39,968 bases of DNA from positions 1-39,968 of the forward strand of contig CAZTLW010000006.1 of assembly GCA_964614585.1 (NCBI GenBank). Reading direction: 5' to 3'. The notes under the pieces were generated by a model that ran no database searches, was not told the origin of the DNA, and saw only the letters and a program-made list of their open reading frames with translations. The DNA is from JAHEFX01 sp964614585 (lineage in GTDB: Bacteria; Actinomycetota; Acidimicrobiia; Spongiisociales; JAENVV01). The position numbers and the translations under genes are program-made. Below, piece after piece: positions 7,294 to 16,149 of the stretch (position 1 is the first letter of the stretch; every line of letters starts with the position of its first letter).

Positions 7294-7916
7294 CAGGCCA
7301 CCTCGTTCCCTCCGGTGGCCTCGGCGTCACCCACCACGACCGATGCGGGTCGCAGCACCTTCCCCGCCAGGGTGTAACCCCGGCGCATCTCGGCGATCAC
7401 CCGGTCGCCGTCGCCGACCATCGACACCGCCTCGTGGACGGTGGGGTCGAACGGCTCGCCCACCGTCGGGATGCGGGCGAGACCGGCGGCTTCGAGCACG
7501 CCCAGCAGCTGGGCGTGGACGCCCCGAAAGCCGTCGGCGAGCGCCAGGGCATCGGGGTGGTCGGTGTCGACGGCGAAGCCGGCGTCGAAGCTGTCGAGGA
7601 CCGGCAGCAGCTGGGTGATGAGCCCCTCGGCGGCACGCTGGCGCACCTCGGCCGCCTCTCGCAGCGCCCGCTTGCGGACGTTGTCGAGCTCGGCCAGGGC
7701 ACGCAGCGCGTGGTCCCGCTCGGCGGCGGCCTCGTGCCGGGCGTCGGCCAACAGCCGCAGCAGCTCGTCGAAGGCCTCGTCGCGGTCGTCCGGGAGCTCG
7801 ATGCCGAGCTCCTCGGGCGTCGGGGTGAGGAAGGGGGCCTCCCCGTGGGTGTCGGGCTCTGAGGCCTCCGCGTCGGGCGCGGTGGCCGGAAGCTCGGCGT
7901 CGTGGTCGGTGGGCAT
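7293..7916 (-). CDS. grpE: GrpE, nucleotide exchange factor for DnaK
   Basis: A 207-residue protein. An acidic, disordered N-terminus is followed by a long dimerisation helix (ARHEAAAERDHALRALAELDNVRKRALREAAEV) and the C-terminal beta domain with GEPFDPTVHEAV and GYTLAGKVLRPASVVV, which are GrpE hallmarks. It releases ADP from DnaK. The gene sits 26 nt downstream of dnaK and overlaps dnaJ by one base. Confidence 0.95.
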   Translation of the reverse strand: MPTDHDAELPATAPDAEASEPDTHGEAPFLTPTPEELGIELPDDRDEAFDELLRLLADARHEAAAERDHALRALAELDNVRKRALREAAEVRQRAAEGLITQLLPVLDSFDAGFAVDTDHPDALALADGFRGVHAQLLGVLEAAGLARIPTVGEPFDPTVHEAVSMVGDGDRVIAEMRRGYTLAGKVLRPASVVVGDAEATGGNEVA

Positions 7917-7942
7917 GGTCGTGGCTCCTCGGGCGACGGGGC

Positions 7943-9793
<1,851 letters not shown>

Positions 9794-9832
9794 GGGAAGA
9801 CTCCTGTTTCGATGCGGGATGCGACGCCGCTC

Positions 9833-9868
9833 ATCATATCACTCAAACGAATCTAAGTCGAGACGACT
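9833..9868 (-). promoter_or_regulatory. dnaK operon promoter with candidate HspR operator
   Basis: On the minus strand, -10 TATGAT (9833-9838) and -35 TCGACT (9856-9861) are separated by 17 nt. TTTGAGT (9841-9847) in the spacer matches one half of the HAIR operator (CTTGAGT-N7-ACTCAAG), but the second half is not at the canonical position. Instead ACTTAGA-TTCG-TTTGAGT forms an imperfect inverted repeat, and AGTCG-AGA-CGACT (9856-9868) forms a perfect one over the -35. Confidence 0.55.
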
Positions 9869-9948
9869 AAAGGATGGCCCGAGCTGCTCGGACCGGTGAG
9901 AACCGCACCCGGGGAATACCCGACGGCGTAGCGTCCGTTGGGATCGCC

Positions 9949-10659
9949 ATGGCACTCCTCACGGTCCCCGACACGCTGGCCGAGACCCGACGCAGTCTCC
10001 ACCTCGTCCTCTTCTACGCCGTCTCCCTCGCCCGCCAACGGGCCGACGGCGAGGTGTGGGCGGTGCCCATGCCGGGTGGCTTCGGCGTCCTCTTCGATGG
10101 CACCACCCTGCGGGTGGACGGCGTCGACCTCGTCGAGGAGCAGTACGGCAACGAGCACCGGCGGGAGGCGATCACGACCCTCGACGCTGCCATGGTCTTC
10201 GTCGGGGTCGACTTCGACCGGGCGCGGGGCGAGCGCAACGACGTCGAGGTCCCGGAGCGGACGGACGAGGAGCTCGCCGTCGACGGCCGAGCCGCCGCCG
10301 TGCTCGCCGAATGGTTCCACCTCGGGTGGGAGGTGCTCGGGCGCGTCCTCGAGCGGGCCGGCTGGCCCGCCGACACCGGGCGGCGGCTCTGGAACGAGCA
10401 CTTCGACCTCGCCATCGAGGTCGGCTCGGAGGAGGCGAAGCAGCGGGCGGCCGTCGGGTTCGCCCCCGGCGACGCCGAGATCCCCGAGCCGTACGCCTAT
10501 GTGGCGCCGTGGTTCCGGGACGAGGCGGCCGAGCGGCTGGCGCCGACCCACTCCTTCGGGGTCGCCGTCACCCACTCGGATGTCGCCGACGCCGCCGATC
10601 CGGCCGGCGAGGTCGAGCGGTTCCTGACCCAGGCCCTGGAGCGACTCGGCGCGGTCTGA
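9949..10659 (+). CDS. Hypothetical protein, 236 aa, divergent from dnaK
   Basis: I do not recognise the family. The protein begins MALLTVPDTLAETRRSLHLVLFYAVS and has mixed alpha/beta composition with conserved-looking aromatic and acidic stretches (GWEVLGRVLERAGWP, LWNEHFDLAIEVGSEE, YAYVAPWFRDE). There is no signal peptide or membrane span. The start at 9949 is chosen because the frame further upstream runs into the dnaK promoter. A possible -10 box TAGCGT (9929-9934) leaves a leader of only a few bases. Divergent position from dnaK raises the possibility of stress-linked expression, but nothing in the protein shows it. Confidence 0.75.
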   Translation: MALLTVPDTLAETRRSLHLVLFYAVSLARQRADGEVWAVPMPGGFGVLFDGTTLRVDGVDLVEEQYGNEHRREAITTLDAAMVFVGVDFDRARGERNDVEVPERTDEELAVDGRAAAVLAEWFHLGWEVLGRVLERAGWPADTGRRLWNEHFDLAIEVGSEEAKQRAAVGFAPGDAEIPEPYAYVAPWFRDEAAERLAPTHSFGVAVTHSDVADAADPAGEVERFLTQALERLGAV

Positions 10660-10661
10660 CG

Positions 10662-10667
10662 TACGCT
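10662..10667 (+). promoter_or_regulatory. -10 box, leaderless-type promoter
   Basis: TACGCT lies 6 nt before the ATG at 10674, overlapping the space after the preceding stop codon. No ribosome-binding site is present. Confidence 0.5.
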
Positions 10668-10673
10668 CGGCCC

Positions 10674-11681
10674 ATGGGCCGACTGCGCCTCACCCGGTCT
10701 GAGATCCTCGCCTTCCGCCACGCTGCGAGCGGCCTTGGCCGTCGAGTGGCGATCGGCCCGCGGACACTGGCCGATGCCGCTCGCGCCGGGCTGACCGACA
10801 GCATGCCTCGGGCTGCGGTGCTCTCCCTCCGCGCACGCCTCGACGACACGCCGACGGCGGTGCTCGACGACCCGGCACTCGTCCAGATCTGGGGACCGCG
10901 CTTCAGCGCCTACGTCGTCACCGAGAGCGATGCCCCGATCTTCACGGTTGGCCGTCATCCCGAGTCATCGGCGGGGCGACGGAGGGCGGAGGAGATGGCC
11001 GCAGCCCTGATCAGCCTTGGTGAGGACGTCGTGGACTCCGAGGAGGCGAGCCGGGCGGTGGGGATCCACCCGAATGCCTTCCGCCATGCAACCACCACGG
11101 GGATGCTGCGGATCCACTGGGACGGGGCCCGCCGGCCGACGATCAGGCTCGTCCCCCGTCCCGACATCGACCCCGTCGACGCGCGGCGCGAACTGGTCCG
11201 ACGGTATCTCGGGGTGTTCGGGCCCGGGACGCCCGAAGGCTTCTCGGCGTGGGCGGGCCTCAGACCGGCCTCGGCGCAGAGGGCCTTCGACGACATGGCC
11301 TCCGAGATCCTCGCCGTGGACACACCGATCGGGGGCGGATGGGTCCTGTGGTCCGACGAGGAACGCGCCCGCTCCACGCCCGAACCCACCGACACCGTCC
11401 GGCTGTTGCCGAGCGGCGATGTCTGGTACCTGCTGTGGGGCCGGGACCGGGAGTTGGTGGTCCCGGATCCGGACCGGCGGCCGCGCCTGTGGACGTCACG
11501 GGTCTGGCCAGGTGCCGTCGTCGTCGGCACGGAGGTCGTCGGCACGTGGCGGCGATCCGGCCGCCGGGTCGAGGTCGAGTCGTGGGAACCGTTGGACGAC
11601 GCCGTCCGGGACGCCGTGATGACCGAGGCGGGCGGGTTCCCGCTCCCCGATCCGGGCGAGACGACGGTTCGCTGGGTCTGA
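10674..11681 (+). CDS. Winged-helix DNA-binding protein (HTH_42 / AlkZ-like superfamily)
   Basis: A 335-residue protein whose overall plan matches the winged-helix DNA-binding (YcaQ/AlkZ-like) superfamily. An N-terminal helical part (LRLTRSEILAFRHAASGLGRR) precedes LVQIWGPRFSAYVVTESDAPIF and paired winged-helix segments with WAGLRPASAQRAFDDMASEI. Well-studied members are DNA glycosylases for crosslinks and bulky adducts, with a catalytic QxQ or QxD motif near the N-terminus. I cannot see that motif here, so enzymatic activity is doubtful. The C-terminus has GDVWYLLWGRDRELVVPDPD, a typical C-terminal core phrase. It converges on the methyltransferase gene with a 3-nt gap. Confidence 0.7.
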   Translation: MGRLRLTRSEILAFRHAASGLGRRVAIGPRTLADAARAGLTDSMPRAAVLSLRARLDDTPTAVLDDPALVQIWGPRFSAYVVTESDAPIFTVGRHPESSAGRRRAEEMAAALISLGEDVVDSEEASRAVGIHPNAFRHATTTGMLRIHWDGARRPTIRLVPRPDIDPVDARRELVRRYLGVFGPGTPEGFSAWAGLRPASAQRAFDDMASEILAVDTPIGGGWVLWSDEERARSTPEPTDTVRLLPSGDVWYLLWGRDRELVVPDPDRRPRLWTSRVWPGAVVVGTEVVGTWRRSGRRVEVESWEPLDDAVRDAVMTEAGGFPLPDPGETTVRWV

Positions 11682-11684
11682 GGC

Positions 11685-13088
11685 TCAGCCGGCCATGTCG
11701 GCGAGGATCGGCGGGGTTGCCGGGTCGCCGAGGTCGAGGGCATCGGTGATCAACTCCCCGCGCAGGGCGTCGAGCGCCGCGGCGCCGGTCGAGCCCGGGG
11801 TGGGCAGGCCGGTCGACAGCAGGACGAACCGATGCGGTGCCCGCTCGGCGGCCACCACGGCGACCTTCCCGAGGGCCCGCCACAGGGCGTCCGCCTTGTC
11901 GAGGCCCGTGCGGGTGGTCGTGAAGCCCCCGACGACGTCGAACAGCCACTCACGCCCGTCCCGGTCGGTGGCCGTGGCGGTGACCGTGAGGCCGGCTCCC
12001 ACCTTCACGTCGGTGCCGGTGACCTCGAAGCCGGCCTCCGCCACCAGGGCGATCGCCACCTCGGTGGCCTTGAGACCGGCCCGGCGGGCGGCGTCGACCG
12101 GGCTCTCGCCGGCGGGGACCTCGGCGGGGAGCGCCGGCAGGCTCACGCCGGGCAGCGCCAGTTGGTCGTGCTCGGCGAGCCGTCGCCGCTCGGCCTCGAC
12201 GCGCCGCTCGGCGGCGCGGACGTAGCCGGGGTCGACGTCGAAGCCCACGTAGTGGCGGCCGGTCCGCACCGCGGCCACCGCCGTCGTCCCCGACCCCATG
12301 TAGGGATCCATGACGAGGTCTTCGCGGTACGTGTACAGGTCGATGAGCCGCTGGGGGAGCGCCACCGGGAAGGGAGCGGGGTGGCCGACGCGGGTGGCGG
12401 ACTCGGCGGGGATCTCCCACACGTCGGTGGTCGCCTCCAGGAAGTCGTCGCGGGAGATCGACACCTCCGACGGCAGCCCTCGCCCGGCCCGCTGCCGCCG
12501 GGTGAGGGCCCGGTCGAACCGGCCCTTGGAGGCCACGATGACCCGCTCGGTCAGGTCGCGGAGCACGGGGTTCACGGGACTCTGGAAGGAGCCCCACGCG
12601 CAGGACCCCGTCGCGCCGCGGGCCTTCTGCCAGATGATCTCACCACGCAACAGCAGCCCGAGGTCGTCCTGGAGGATCGAGATGACGTCGGCGGCGAGGC
12701 TCCGATAGGGCTTGCGGCCGAGGTTGGCGACGTTGACGGCGATGCGACCCCCGGGTTCCAACTTGGCGGCGCACACCTCGAAGACGGCCCGCAGCCCCTC
12801 GAGGTACTCGAGGTAGGTCTCGGGGACATGGCCGGCGTCGACGTCCCGTTCGTACTCCTTGCCCACGAAGTAGGGCGGTGAGGTCACGACCAGGGCCACC
12901 GAGTCGTCGGCGACGTCGGCGTCCGACATGGCGGCGGCGTCGATGGGGAAGATGACGTCGCGGCGGACGGCCGGCACGACCGCGGCATCGGCGGAGATGA
13001 CCGGCGGTGTGAACCGGGCGTAGAAGTCCGAGGCGTCGTGGTTCTCGCGACGCGAGGCTCCGAACGGGGAGGTGGCGGTGCCGGCCAT
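11685..13088 (-). CDS. Orphan beta-class DNA methyltransferase with C-terminal extension
   Basis: A 467-residue SAM-dependent amino-methyltransferase. The catalytic motif IV TSPPYF is at 69-74, and the SAM-binding motif I (DPYMGSGTT) is at about 260-268. This IV-before-I order defines the beta class, which makes N6-adenine or N4-cytosine marks. No restriction endonuclease gene is adjacent. After the methyltransferase core, about 180 residues form a further alpha/beta domain (ATEVAIALVAEAGFEV, then REWLFDVVGGFTTTRTGLDKADALWRALGKVAVVA) that could be a restriction-endonuclease-like fold without clear catalytic residues. Sure of methyltransferase, unsure of target base and of the extra domain. 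Confidence 0.9.
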   Translation of the reverse strand: MAGTATSPFGASRRENHDASDFYARFTPPVISADAAVVPAVRRDVIFPIDAAAMSDADVADDSVALVVTSPPYFVGKEYERDVDAGHVPETYLEYLEGLRAVFEVCAAKLEPGGRIAVNVANLGRKPYRSLAADVISILQDDLGLLLRGEIIWQKARGATGSCAWGSFQSPVNPVLRDLTERVIVASKGRFDRALTRRQRAGRGLPSEVSISRDDFLEATTDVWEIPAESATRVGHPAPFPVALPQRLIDLYTYREDLVMDPYMGSGTTAVAAVRTGRHYVGFDVDPGYVRAAERRVEAERRRLAEHDQLALPGVSLPALPAEVPAGESPVDAARRAGLKATEVAIALVAEAGFEVTGTDVKVGAGLTVTATATDRDGREWLFDVVGGFTTTRTGLDKADALWRALGKVAVVAAERAPHRFVLLSTGLPTPGSTGAAALDALRGELITDALDLGDPATPPILADMAG

Positions 13089-13151
13089 GGGCAGGCAGGC
13101 ACCATACCGGGTGGTCCCGGCGCCGCCCCGACGCCGATCGAGGCGGCTTCA

Positions 13152-13206
13152 CCCGTTCCTGTGTCGCTGACCCTCCTCAGTGAGGGCTGAGCGACACGAG
13201 AACGGG
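13152..13206. repeat. Intergenic inverted repeat of the GTTCCTGT family, copy A
   Basis: The arm CCCGTTCCTGTGTCGCT (13152-13168) pairs with AGCGACACGAGAACGGG (13190-13206), 15 of 17 positions. An inner CCCTC/GAGGG stem is also present. It lies between divergent genes (methyltransferase and a membrane protein). The rest of this 215-nt gap holds nothing I can identify. Related copies are at 14828-14878 and 18821-18871. Confidence 0.75.
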
Positions 13207-13303
13207 GTCGGGAGGGTGGTCCCCGGCGTCGAGCCGGTGTCTCGGGGACGGCTCAGGGTGATCCCCGATGGTGGCGCCCGGAGTCCCCCGGCAGACTGGC
13301 GCC

Positions 13304-14281
13304 ATGGCCATCCGAACGCTCTCCACGCTCGCCTTCGGGTTCCTCACGTCGGTCATCGTGGTGATGGCGGCCGAGCGGGCGTACTGGCCGTGGGGGGGCA
13401 TCAGTGTCGAGAACCTCTTCGGGATCGCCGTGTACTACCTCTTGCCGGTGGCCGCCACCCTCTGGTTGCTGGCCGCCACCCGCGCCAGCCGGGTCGAGCA
13501 CGTCGTGCTCGGCGGCGCCGTCCTGGCGTTCCTGGTGGAGGGCGTCCTCACCCCGGTGATCTACGAGGACGGGGCGCTCCCGCTGCTCGCGATGCTGTTC
13601 GTGGGCTGGCACGGGCTCGTCGCCTTCGTCGGCTTCTGGTACCTCGCCCGTCGGTGGCTCGTCGAGCGGCGACTCGGGCGGCTGGCGGCCGCCTCCATCG
13701 CCTTCGGCCTCTACTGGGGCCTGTGGGCCACGACATGGCGACTCCCCGAGTCCCGGGAGGGCCTCGAGGCGGCCGAGGCCGCCCCGGACCCGACGGCGTT
13801 CGCCCTGTATGCCTTGGTCGTCGGGGTGGTGCTCGCCGGGGCGCACTGGCTGTCCGGATTCGTGTGGCCGACCGAGCTTCGGGCGAGTCGCGGCGTCGGC
13901 ACCGCACTCGGGCTGGGGCTCCTCGGCTACCACGTGGTCGCGGCGGTGGTGGTCGTCCCATGGGCCACCGTCAAACTGGTCGCCCTGTTGGCGCCGGTCG
14001 TGTGGCTCCTCTGGCGATCGCGCGGCGACGAGCCGACGGTGTTCGCCCAGCTCGGCGGTCGCGTGCGGTTGGGCGACACCGTCGTCCTCCTGGCGATGCC
14101 GGCGGCCGCCGCGGCGGTGTTCGCGCTGACGGAGGGCTGGGAGGTGGCGGCCATCAGGGAGTACTTCGACCTCCTGAACCTCGCCCAGGCGCTGGCCGGA
14201 ACGGTGGCGTTGGCCTGGGCGGCGGTCCGGACGTGGCGGGCCAGGCCTCGCCGGACGGAGGCGTTGGCGATTCCCGAGTGA
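13304..14281 (+). CDS. Hypothetical integral membrane protein
   Basis: A 325-residue protein with about nine to ten hydrophobic segments (for example LAFGFLTSVIVVMAAERAYW, LLPVAATLWLLAAT, LLAMLFVGWHGLVAFVGFWYLA, VVAAVVVVPWATVKLVALLAPVVWLLW). There are few charged residues between them and no transporter signature. I do not recognise the family. The start at 13304 (MAIRTLST) is chosen over an ATG 12 codons upstream because the hydrophobic N-terminus begins here. It converges on the selenoprotein-like gene with a 9-nt gap. Confidence 0.75.
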   Translation: MAIRTLSTLAFGFLTSVIVVMAAERAYWPWGGISVENLFGIAVYYLLPVAATLWLLAATRASRVEHVVLGGAVLAFLVEGVLTPVIYEDGALPLLAMLFVGWHGLVAFVGFWYLARRWLVERRLGRLAAASIAFGLYWGLWATTWRLPESREGLEAAEAAPDPTAFALYALVVGVVLAGAHWLSGFVWPTELRASRGVGTALGLGLLGYHVVAAVVVVPWATVKLVALLAPVVWLLWRSRGDEPTVFAQLGGRVRLGDTVVLLAMPAAAAAVFALTEGWEVAAIREYFDLLNLAQALAGTVALAWAAVRTWRARPRRTEALAIPE

Positions 14282-14290
14282 CCGCGGGCG

Positions 14291-14794
14291 TCAGGCGTCC
14301 GACAGCGCGGCGAGCACCTCGTCGAGGTCGGCGAGGTCGCCCGCCACGTCCTCGATGTGGGCGTAGCGGGGCTCGCCGTCGGGGCCGAGGACGACCACCC
14401 CCCCGATCTGGCTGGCGCTGCCCCGGGTGGCGGACTGGTGGAACCCCGCCCGACGGGCGCGAGCGGCGTTGGTGAGGAGTCGGGGTGACAGACTGCCTCG
14501 ACGCTTCATGTCGAAGGCGTCGTACACGGACCGACCCGGGTCGGTGTAGACCGCGAAGTCGACACCCTCCTCTTCGACGAAGGCCTTCCCGAACTCCGGG
14601 GGCCCGTTCCCGATGGCGACGAGTTGGGCACCGGCCGCCTCGATTTCGTCCTTTCGTTCTGCGAGGCGAGCGACCTGCTCGCGACAGAAGATTCAGCCGA
14701 AGTGGCGGAGGAAGGCGAGGACGGTCAGCTGCCCGTCGAGCACGTCGTCGAGCGCCACGACCTCGCCATCGAGGGTCTTCACGGTGAGTGACAC
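14291..14794 (-). CDS. Selenoprotein: peroxiredoxin-like AhpC/TSA_2 (PRXL2 / SelU-like) with in-frame UGA
   Basis: Read through one in-frame UGA (codon 34), this gives a complete 167-residue thioredoxin-fold protein of the AhpC/TSA_2 (PRXL2) family. After strand VLAFLRHFG come U34, Ile, Phe and C37 (UIFCREQ), so the usual CxxC redox pair becomes UxxC. Downstream are AGAQLVAIGNGPPEFGKAF, FAVYTDPGRSVYDAFDM and the family C-terminus SQIGGVVVLGPDGEPRYAHIEDVAGDL. Reading frame and family similarity continue on both sides of the UGA, and a SECIS hairpin follows it. The GTG start at 14794 has a TAGATT -10 box 7 nt upstream. Family members are thiol-dependent reductases or peroxidases in the cytosol; the substrate is unknown. 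The gene follows pgsB. selA and selB are in this window. The alternative, a sequencing error or pseudogene at a Cys codon, does not explain the SECIS. Confidence 0.88.
14657..14689 (-). promoter_or_regulatory. Bacterial SECIS element
   Basis: Immediately 3' of the UGA the mRNA can form a lower stem UUCUG/CAGAA (5 bp), a small internal loop, and an upper stem GCGAGC/GCUCGC (6 bp) capped by AGGUC. The loop G-U pair lies 22-23 nt from the U of UGA. From memory, the E. coli fdhF element has an AGGUCU loop with its G-U at 23-24. Spacing and loop are those SelB is expected to recognise. Confidence 0.85.
14693..14695 (-). other. Recoded UGA (selenocysteine codon)
   Basis: This TGA on the minus strand is codon 34 of the peroxiredoxin-like gene. 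It occupies the first position of the redox motif xxFC, where homologues have Cys. Both Cys codons, TGC and TGT, differ from it by a single base. Confidence 0.85.
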
Positions 14795-14801
14795 GGGCGG
14801 G

Positions 14802-14807
14802 AATCTA
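14802..14807 (-). promoter_or_regulatory. -10 box, leaderless-type promoter of the selenoprotein gene
   Basis: TAGATT on the minus strand lies 7 nt before the GTG at 14794 with no Shine-Dalgarno sequence. It supports both the GTG start and independent transcription from pgsB. Confidence 0.55.
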
Positions 14808-14827
14808 CCAACCGGCCCCGTCCCACC

Positions 14828-14878
14828 CGTTCCTGTCGGCCCCAGCCATCCCGGTCAGGGCCCAGCCCGACAGGAACG
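14828..14878. repeat. Intergenic inverted repeat of the GTTCCTGT family, copy B
   Basis: CGTTCCTGTCGG (14828-14839) is the exact inverse of CCGACAGGAACG (14867-14878). It lies between pgsB and the selenoprotein gene and may end transcription from pgsB. The same arm sequence recurs at 18821-18871. Confidence 0.8.
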
Positions 14879-14889
14879 ATCGGGGACGC

Positions 14890-16101
14890 TCAGGCCACGC
14901 CGGCGGTGGCGCCCTCGAAGTACTCGAGCATCACCTCCGCCTGGTGGGTGTGGATGTTGACGAAGCCGACGACCATGACGTGGCCGGTGGGCTGGTTCCC
15001 GATCATGGCTTCGATGATCTCGTCCACCGACGGGTCGCGCTCCTCGCCGAGGTTGATGATCCGTTCGCGGGGATAGCCGTTCGAGATGAGCCGGTCGGTG
15101 ACCCGTTGTTCGTAGGCGCCGAAGGTGACGAGCCGATCGAAGTCGAGATCGCGCACGGCGATGTCGGCGAACTGGATCGCCCGTCGCTCGCGATCGGACC
15201 GGTTGTTGAGGATGCCCACCGTGGTCGTGTCCTCCGTCATCCACGGCTCGAGCTTGGGCATGACCGCGATCATCGACTCCCGGTCGTTGACCGCGAAGAG
15301 GTTCGCCCACGTGACCCGCTTGTCGCCGATGTCCAGGTGGTCGAGGCGCAGCACGCCCGGGTCCGGCGGGGCCGCGACCATCCCTCGCATCGCCGTCTCC
15401 CGATCGATGTCGAGTTCGTCGGCGACGGCGAGGCCGATGGCGACGTTCTCCTTGAAGGCGATGTAGTCGAAGCGCGCCAGGTCCTCGTCGGTGACCCACT
15501 CGGGATCGGCCACCAGCACCTCGGTGCCCTTGGCGGCGGCCACCTCGCGGATGATCGCCACGATCTCGGGGTCCTGTTCCGACGTGATGAGCAGGCCGTG
15601 GTCGGGGCACGTGTTGAGCAGGGACCGGGCGATCTCGGGCAGCGTCTCGCCCATGACGTCCTGGTGGTCCTCTCGCACGTTGGTGAGTACGCCGATCGTG
15701 CTGCGGACGATGCGCTCCTCGGAGATGCGCTGGTAGCTCGGCTTGAGGGCCATGCACTCGACGACCCAGGCCTCCACGTCCGGGGTGAGCCACCGGTCGG
15801 CGACCTCGATCTGCTCGAGGATCGTCGGCGGTCCCTTTCGCTCGATGGGCACGTCCTCGCCCGCGGGGTCGATCACGGCGGCGAAGGTGCCGGTGGACTT
15901 GGCGACCGTCGTGAGCCCGGCCTCGCGCAGCAGTCCCGCGAGGATCCGCGTGACGGTGGACTTGCCCCGGATCCCGTTGACGTGGATTCGCACGGGGACC
16001 CTGGCGAGGCGACGGCGATGGCCCGTCGCCTCGAGCGCCCAGCGGAGGAGGACGACTGCGGCGGCCAGGGCCGAGGCGAGGAGGAACCACGGGAGGTCCA
16101 T
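14890..16101 (-). CDS. pgsB: PgsB/CapB-type poly-gamma-glutamate ligase
   Basis: A 403-residue Mur-ligase-like ATP-dependent amide ligase. An N-terminal membrane anchor (FLLASALAAAVVLLRWAL) is followed by the P-loop HVNGIRGKSTVTR (about 40-52) and the family phrases AVIDPAGEDVPIERKGPPTI, VVECMALKPSYQ, TNVREDHQDVMG and GHVMVVGFVNIHTHQAEVMLEYFEG. It polymerises glutamate through gamma-carboxyls at the inner face of the membrane, together with PgsC. It lies 48 nt downstream of pgsC, with a possible own -10 box. No pgsA/capA homologue is visible nearby. Confidence 0.93.
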   Translation of the reverse strand: MDLPWFLLASALAAAVVLLRWALEATGHRRRLARVPVRIHVNGIRGKSTVTRILAGLLREAGLTTVAKSTGTFAAVIDPAGEDVPIERKGPPTILEQIEVADRWLTPDVEAWVVECMALKPSYQRISEERIVRSTIGVLTNVREDHQDVMGETLPEIARSLLNTCPDHGLLITSEQDPEIVAIIREVAAAKGTEVLVADPEWVTDEDLARFDYIAFKENVAIGLAVADELDIDRETAMRGMVAAPPDPGVLRLDHLDIGDKRVTWANLFAVNDRESMIAVMPKLEPWMTEDTTTVGILNNRSDRERRAIQFADIAVRDLDFDRLVTFGAYEQRVTDRLISNGYPRERIINLGEERDPSVDEIIEAMIGNQPTGHVMVVGFVNIHTHQAEVMLEYFEGATAGVA

Positions 16102-16110
16102 GGACCGACC

Positions 16111-16116
16111 AGCGTA
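16111..16116 (-). promoter_or_regulatory. -10 box upstream of pgsB
   Basis: TACGCT on the minus strand, 9 nt before the ATG at 16101, in the gap after pgsC. It may give pgsB a second promoter. Confidence 0.4.
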
Positions 16117-16149
16117 TCGGTGCGGTCCCCGGCCCCCCGGGATTGCGGG

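Noticed and set aside
9833..9868. A canonical CTTGAGT-N7-ACTCAAG HAIR operator for HspR
   Set aside because: Only one half-site is present at the expected sequence, so a canonical site is not claimed.
10674..11681. Functional AlkZ-type DNA glycosylase
   Set aside because: The winged-helix plan fits, but no QxQ or QxD catalytic motif can be seen, so only the superfamily is assigned.
14291..14527. A short stand-alone gene of 78 codons starting at an ATG at 14527
   Set aside because: It begins in the middle of the peroxiredoxin-like fold. Reading through the UGA gives the whole family domain in the same frame, with a promoter and a SECIS.
14693..14695. UGA as a plain nonsense mutation or sequencing error at a Cys codon
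   Set aside because: It cannot be excluded without reads, but the exact active-site position, the SECIS at the right distance and selA/selB nearby make recoding far more likely.
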